Shown piece after piece: positions 59,277-64,000 of a stretch of 64,000 nt of DNA. A program made the position numbers and the translations under genes. Each line of letters begins with the position of its first letter. Within the stretch, counting starts at the first letter, position 1. Source of the stretch: Platanthera guangdongensis (lineage: Eukaryota; Streptophyta; Magnoliopsida; Asparagales; Orchidaceae). Location of the stretch: contig CM077163.1 of assembly GCA_039583875.1 (NCBI GenBank), forward strand, positions 228,400,646 to 228,464,645, in the 5' to 3' direction. The notes under the pieces are model-generated. The model saw only the letters and a program-made list of their open reading frames with translations. It made no database searches and was not told the origin of the DNA.

Positions 59277-60187
59277 CTATATATAAAGAAATACCGTGAT
59301 CTGCGAATATCATGAGTTCAAAATTCCACGAGTCGTCAGATCATGAGTTCATAATTCAATAACCGTCTGATCGAGCACAATAAAATTATTTCATCTCTCC
59401 ACATTTTTGTAGGTCTCCTAAACCTACTACTAGGGTGTCCTAAACCTATGTGAAATTACGATTTTGCCCCTATAACTCCTAAACCTATGTGAAATTACGA
59501 TTTTGCCCCTATGAATCTTAAAAAACCGGGAGGCTTCCTGTTAAAATTATATTTTAATTTAAACACGGCTATCCGGTTTTGATCCCATGACCTTAAGGCC
59601 AGGAGGAACACATCAATCCAATGAGACAAGGAGACAACTATGATAATAGTTCAAATAATTTATACTTATGTTGTTATATTTTATGTATTTTTATATAAAA
59701 AATTATATAAATATAAGTATAATATAATTCATTATTACATATAAATGTACTATAGCCGGGTACAGTTGCGCGAGGTCGTAGTGGCGGGCCGAGAACAGTC
59801 TCGCAGGGCCGTAGGGGTTGACCGTGTACTGTCGCGATTGGCAGTAGGGGTATATATATATGTATATATATACGAGCATCTTTGCAAGGGCTACGCCCGT
59901 GCTCGATGCTCTCAGCCGGCCTTCGGCCGCATCCAGGCGGATTTCGCCCCGCTATGCACGGGCTTTGACCTCCTCTGAGTGGCACTCGTCTGTGTTTGGT
60001 ACCTTCGCTGTCTGAGAGCGCCGAATACAGTCTGAGGCCGTGCGAAGATGCTTTTATGGAATCTATATAGCTTTTATTTGTACAAATTGTACAAATATCA
60101 CGGGTGTACATTTGAAGATTATGACAATGTTCATATTGTTATTAGTTTATGTTCAGTACAACATACAGCACATAAATGTGAGTAGGA
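59277..60187. repeat. 911-bp direct repeat, left copy
   Basis: It matches 62714-63624 at a constant offset of 3437 with no indels and about 15 substitutions seen. It begins like a Helitron 5' end (TCTACTATATATAAAGAAAT from 59273) and includes a hairpin GGGCTACGCCCGTGC at 59888 with a facing 'gaggccgtgcgaagatgct' at 60033-60052. Confidence 0.85.
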
Positions 60188-60317
60188 TCAGAAGAGTAAC
60201 ATCAGGAAGAGCCTTCCGGAGGACTGGAAGAGGAGCATGTCCCAGACGGCGATGCCAATCCGAAGAGGAGATAGATGCGAGGACAGTGGGAGAGTTGTCA
60301 AGAAGATAGAGCCCATT

Positions 60318-61646
60318 CTACAGCCGTCCTCTACCAATGATAGTCTGCGTCTGCTGATCCTGTATGAGAAAAGAAGAAGAAGTAAATGTCACTGAGTAAT
60401 TTGAATCAGTAGTAAGGCGACCAACAGAGAGTAAATTGAAAGGAGAGCCCGGAACATGTAGAGCCGAGCGCAGGAGGAGAGAAGAGGTGAGAGAAATATC
60501 AGCACATCCAGAGACGAGAACCGATGCCCCATTAGCAACAGTAATGTACTTCGGGTGAGGTGAAGACAAGTACTGCGGTGGCCTAACAGAGGTGATATGA
60601 TGAGTGGCACCAGAATCAAGGATCCAGCGCGTGCCAGAGGATAGGCAGACGATACCTTCATTGGAGATAGAGGCAGCAGAGGCAACCGAGGCAGGCGGAC
60701 GGCTGAGCAAGCCATGAAGATGCTGGAGCTGAAGACGAACCTCGTCGAGCTCAGTACGAGAGGAGGCAGAGTCGGTAGTAGCAGCAGAGGCATGTGGACG
60801 AGGAGGTCGGCCATGTTTGCGAAAGCAAGTGGCCTCAAGATGACCATCTTTACCACAGAATGAGCATTTAGGCCTAGACCGGCCACCGCGACCCCGGCCG
60901 CGAGAGTCAGAGCGGCCACCACGGGCAGAGGGGGGAAGAGGCAATAAGGGAGCTGGTGCCTGTTGAACAAGGGCTGGAGAAGGAAGTCCGGGAACATCCG
61001 GAGGCGGGGAGACTTTGAGAAGCATTGAGCACACATCGGAAAAGGATGGTGTAACAGTAGAGGAGAGGATGTGAGCCCGGACACTGTGAAGATGAGGGGG
61101 TACCCGGGCCATCATCATGACGATACCCACAGCTTCCTTTTGGGTACGTTGAGCAGCGAGATCTAGAGTGGGAGGCTGATGGTGGATCCAAGCCTCAACC
61201 AGAGACCGGGCTTGAGCAACAAAGGACGTCAGGTCGGTTGCGCCACTGCTGTCAAGGGCCTGAAGAGCGGTGATGATATCATATAGATGGTGGAGACTAT
61301 CTTTGCCAGAGTAGAGGGTGTGGAGCTCGTCCCACATGCCTTTGGCCGTCTCATGATACATGGCCAGACGATAAGATTCGCCATCAAGAGAATTGAGAAG
61401 CCAAGTCTGCACACGCCCATCATTGCGTAACCACTCCTCAGTAGGGACACCAATAACGGCCTGAGTCAGGTGATGAAGGAATCCATTTGACTGAAGGACA
61501 CGGCGAACCGAGTGTGCCCATTCCACAAAGTTCTTCTTGCCAGTGAGCGAAATTGTAGTGATCCGGAGCTCGTCGCGGACTTCCTGGATAGAGGCCGGGC
61601 GTTCAGGAGGAACTGCCGTGCCGACGGAGTCTGCAGACGTAGACAT
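60318..61646 (-). pseudogene. Element F gag-protease (442 aa, open but truncated)
   Basis: The frame starts MSTSADSVGTAVPPERP with a UBN2-type gag (ISLTGKKNFVEWAHSVRRVL, VQTWLLNSLDGESYRLAMY, GMWDELHTLYSGKDSLHHLY). An RG-rich stretch (SDSRGRGRGGRSRP) precedes the CCHC knuckle CSFCGKDGHLEATC. A coiled TELDEVRLQLQHLHGLL segment leads to the protease RWILDSGATHHITS. It ends at a stop after IIGRGRL; beyond it the GAG-pre-integrase (DWHRRLGHAPPLPVL) is still readable to about 60195. No integrase, RT or RNase H follows. Confidence 0.88.
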
Positions 61647-61649
61647 GAG

Positions 61650-62524
61650 GGTGACCTAGATGAGGTCGCAGCGAGCTGAAGGAGGCCGCAGCGAGCTGAA
61701 GGAGGCCGCAGCGGGCTGGAGGCCGCAGCGAGCTGGAGGAGACCGCGGCGGGCTGGAGTCCGCAGCGAGCTGGAGGAGACCGCGGCGGGCTGGAGGCAGC
61801 AGCTAGAGGAAGCGGACAGACAGCGGACTGGGAGAGGATGCGGCGACCTGGATGAGGGCGCGGCGAGCTAGTAAGAGACCGCGGTGAGCACAGACGCTCA
61901 GCAAGGAGTGGGCCAAGAGAGGCCGCAGCGGATGGAAGAAGGGCGAGGCGGACTGGATCAGATCGCGGCGGTCTGGATCAGACCGCGGCGGACAGGAGCG
62001 AGCTGAGAAGAGAGGACAAGCCGGGGAAGCAAGAGAGCGACCGCGGCGGGCTGGACCAGTCCGCAAGACTGAAAGAACGCAGAGGGTCTAACCCGCGGCG
62101 GACAGAAAAAGAAACTGCCGGAAGAGGAAGGAGAGCAGCCGCAAGCAGGCGGACTGCGGACAGAGGACGTTGAGCTTACGACGGACGAAGGAAACCAAGA
62201 GGTTGAGGTCGCCGAGGTCGCGCCGGACAAGAGGAGGCCGCAGCGAAAAACGGGAAGCAGTGGACCCCACAGGATGGCTATAAATAGGGGGCCAGAGGAG
62301 GAAGGAGAAGGCGGGAGGAGAGGTGGTTCCACGGGAGGAGAAGCTGCGGACTGGACAAGGGAGGCCGCAGGAGTGAAGCAGCTAGAAGATGCAGACACAC
62401 TTTCGCAGGCCGCAGAGGAGAGGTGGTTCCACGGAGGGAGGCTGCGGACAGGAAAAGGGAGGCCGCAGGAGGTCGCAGGCCGCAGGGCGGACAAAAAGGG
62501 GAGTCCGCAGGAGTCAGCAACATG
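61650..62524 (-). other. Element F leader, GC-rich tandem repeats
   Basis: Between primer site and gag lie repeats such as GAGGCCGCAGCGAGCTGAAG (about 24-bp step, 61665-61800) and two copies of 'gaggtggttccacgg' (62322, 62420). No coding motif; a long untranslated leader is usual for copia elements. Confidence 0.6.
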
Positions 62525-62536
62525 GCTCTGATACCA
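62525..62536 (-). other. Element F primer-binding site
   Basis: The minus strand reads TGGTATCAGAGC, ending directly at the LTR edge 62537. Confidence 0.9.
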
Positions 62537-62713
62537 TGTAGAAATGGAGAAAGCCAACCTTGTATATATGTCCACTTGATACAAATACAAAGAATGAGTA
62601 CATATATATAGATGAGAGAAAGAGAGAGAAAAGACCTATACACAATGTGGGACTAAAGAGAGGAGAGAAAAGCAATAGACTCCATAAAAGCATCAGGAAG
62701 AGCCTACTCACAT
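62537..62713 (-). repeat. Element F LTR (about 177 bp)
   Basis: On the plus strand it begins TGTAGAAATGGAGAAAGCC and runs to about ...CCTACTCACA, so the minus-strand ends are TGTGAGTAGG and ...TTTCTACA. The outer edge is inferred from the start of the 911-bp repeat. No second LTR is present. Confidence 0.6.
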
Positions 62714-63624
62714 TTATATATAAAGAAATATCGTGGTATGCGAATATCATGAGTTCAAAATTCCACGAGTCGTCAGATCATGAGTTCATAATTCAACAAC
62801 CGTCTGATCGAGCACAATAAAATTATTTCATCTCTCCACATTTTTGTAGGTCTCCTAAACCTACTACTAGGGTGTCCTAAACCTATGTGAAATTACGATT
62901 TTGCCCCTATAACTCCTAAACCTATGTGAAATTACGATTTTGCCCCTATGAATCTTAAAAAACCGGGAGGCTTCCTGTTAAAATTATATTTTAATTTAAA
63001 CACGGCTATCCGGTTTCGATCTCATGACCTTAAGGACAGGAGGAACACATCAATCCAATGAGACAAGGAGACAACTATGATAATAGTTCAAATAATTTAT
63101 ACTTATGTTGTTATATTTTATGTATTTTTATATAAAAAATTATATAAATATAGGTATAATATAATTCATTATTACATATAAATGTACTATAGTCGGGTAC
63201 AGTTGCGCGAGGTCGTAGTGGCGGGCCGAGAATAGTCTCGCAGGGCCGTAGGGGTTGACCGTGTACTGTCGCGATTGGCAGTAGGGGTATATATATATGT
63301 ATATATATACGAGCATCTTTGCAAGGGCTACGCCCGTGCTCGATGCTCTCAGGCGGCCTTCGGCCGCATCCAGGAGGACTTCGCCCCGCTATGCACGAGC
63401 TTTGACCTCCTCTGAGTGGCACTCGTCTGTGTTTGGTACCTTCGCTGTCTGAGAGCGCCGAATACAGTCTGAGGCCGTGCGAAGATGCTTTTATGGAATC
63501 TATATAGCTTTTATTTGTACAAATTGTACAAATATCACGGGTGTACATTTGAAGATTATGACAATGTTCATATTGTTATTAGTTTAGGTTCAGTACAACA
63601 TACAACACATAAATGTGAGTAGGA
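62714..63624. repeat. 911-bp direct repeat, right copy
   Basis: Same length and order as 59277-60187. It lacks the leading TCTAC of the left copy; instead it is fused to the element F LTR. Confidence 0.85.
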
Positions 63625-64000
63625 GAGTGCACATATTAAAAACAGATCGCAAAATGATTATTGAAGACGATGTCATATATATGTAAACAACAGAGGAAGA
63701 TCATTGTGAGTGGACATCAAAATATTTAAACTCGCAATTGCTCTTGTAGATCTCATGTAATTAAGGAGCGTCCAAGCAGAAGTGCAATTGTAGTTGGAAG
63801 CTATCAGAAGTGAAACCAGTGTCTGATGATATGTCTTATTCAGCTGTCTTGGGAGATTCTGCATTCATGAAAGATATAAAGTTATATTAGTTATTAACAA
63901 CTGTTGATTGAGTTATGCAAGTATTATTTTTTTGTACTCTATATTATGTGGTAGGTATGACCTAATCATTGTGAATACGTAGTTCCACTCTTCCTGTGCC
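63625..64000. other. Window end, no gene seen
   Basis: AT-rich DNA with one minus-strand frame of 63 residues (63864-63673) without family motifs. Nothing further can be supported. Confidence 0.5.

Larger units (their letters stand above)
60188..62713 (-). mobile_element. Copia element F fragment
   Basis: Minus-strand order: LTR (62713-62537), primer site, leader, gag and protease, then GAG-pre-integrase sequence stopping at 60188. No integrase core, RT, RNase H or 3' LTR. It sits exactly between the two 911-bp repeats. Confidence 0.8.

Noticed and set aside
59277..63624. 911-bp repeats as LTRs of copia F
   Set aside because: F has its own LTR and primer site at 62525-62713, the left repeat lacks that LTR sequence, and no polypurine tract or complete pol adjoins it.

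Overview
The window looks like transposon-dense plant nuclear DNA, probably from a flowering plant. The evidence is Ty1/copia retrotransposons with initiator-Met-tRNA primer sites, plus a plant-type hAT element, a short MITE, Helitron-like ends and pieces of a plant SRG1-type 2-oxoglutarate-dependent dioxygenase gene with a split exon structure. I see no tRNA, rRNA or CRISPR locus and no intact single-copy host gene. The species cannot be read from the sequence.

Layout. (1) 1 to about 10.4 kb: one large minus-strand copia element of SIRE/Maximus type (RLC-1) with gag, protease, integrase, RT and RNase H in broken frames, then an extra long ORF running off the left edge; its right LTR is packed with palindromic repeats. 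(2) 10.5-13.5 kb: an LTR and leader of another minus-strand copia (RLC-2), an unidentified ORF it interrupts, and a plus-strand gag/protease fragment. (3) 13.5-16.9 kb: a possible small Helitron, exon 1 of a dioxygenase gene, and two TIR elements, one carrying a long foldback. (4) 16.85-27.13 kb: three tandem copies of a unit of about 1.95 kb. The first copy is split by an internally deleted hAT element and by a deleted copia element (E), each with target-site duplications. (5) 27.68-42.63 kb: copia element C (minus), whose gag is interrupted by a nearly intact relative, element B, with a perfect 5-bp duplication. (6) 42.63-50.12 kb: a second, decayed dioxygenase gene (exon 2, intron, exon 1), split by plus-strand copia element D. 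D carries a LINE-type RNase H fragment and a 130-bp MITE. (7) 50.1-64 kb: AT-rich DNA with Helitron-like units, simple repeats, a 1.59-kb TIR element carrying a gene-like first exon, a 112-bp palindrome, and a copia gag/protease fragment (F) between two 911-bp direct repeats.

How the parts relate. Almost all coding sequence belongs to mobile elements. B has one premature stop and two LTRs of equal length, so it is the youngest large element. C, D, E, F and RLC-1 are defective. The two dioxygenase copies share a GC splice donor at intron 1. The strongest unexplained signal is a 21-bp near-palindromic unit (core CGTCGARCTNNGYTC) found in six arrays: in RLC-1 coding, 3' and LTR DNA, and in every copy of the 1.95-kb tandem unit. 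The LTRs of B, C, D and E are separately crowded with GTCCGC/GCGGAC/GCGGTC hexamers. No gene cluster or defence-like system is visible.
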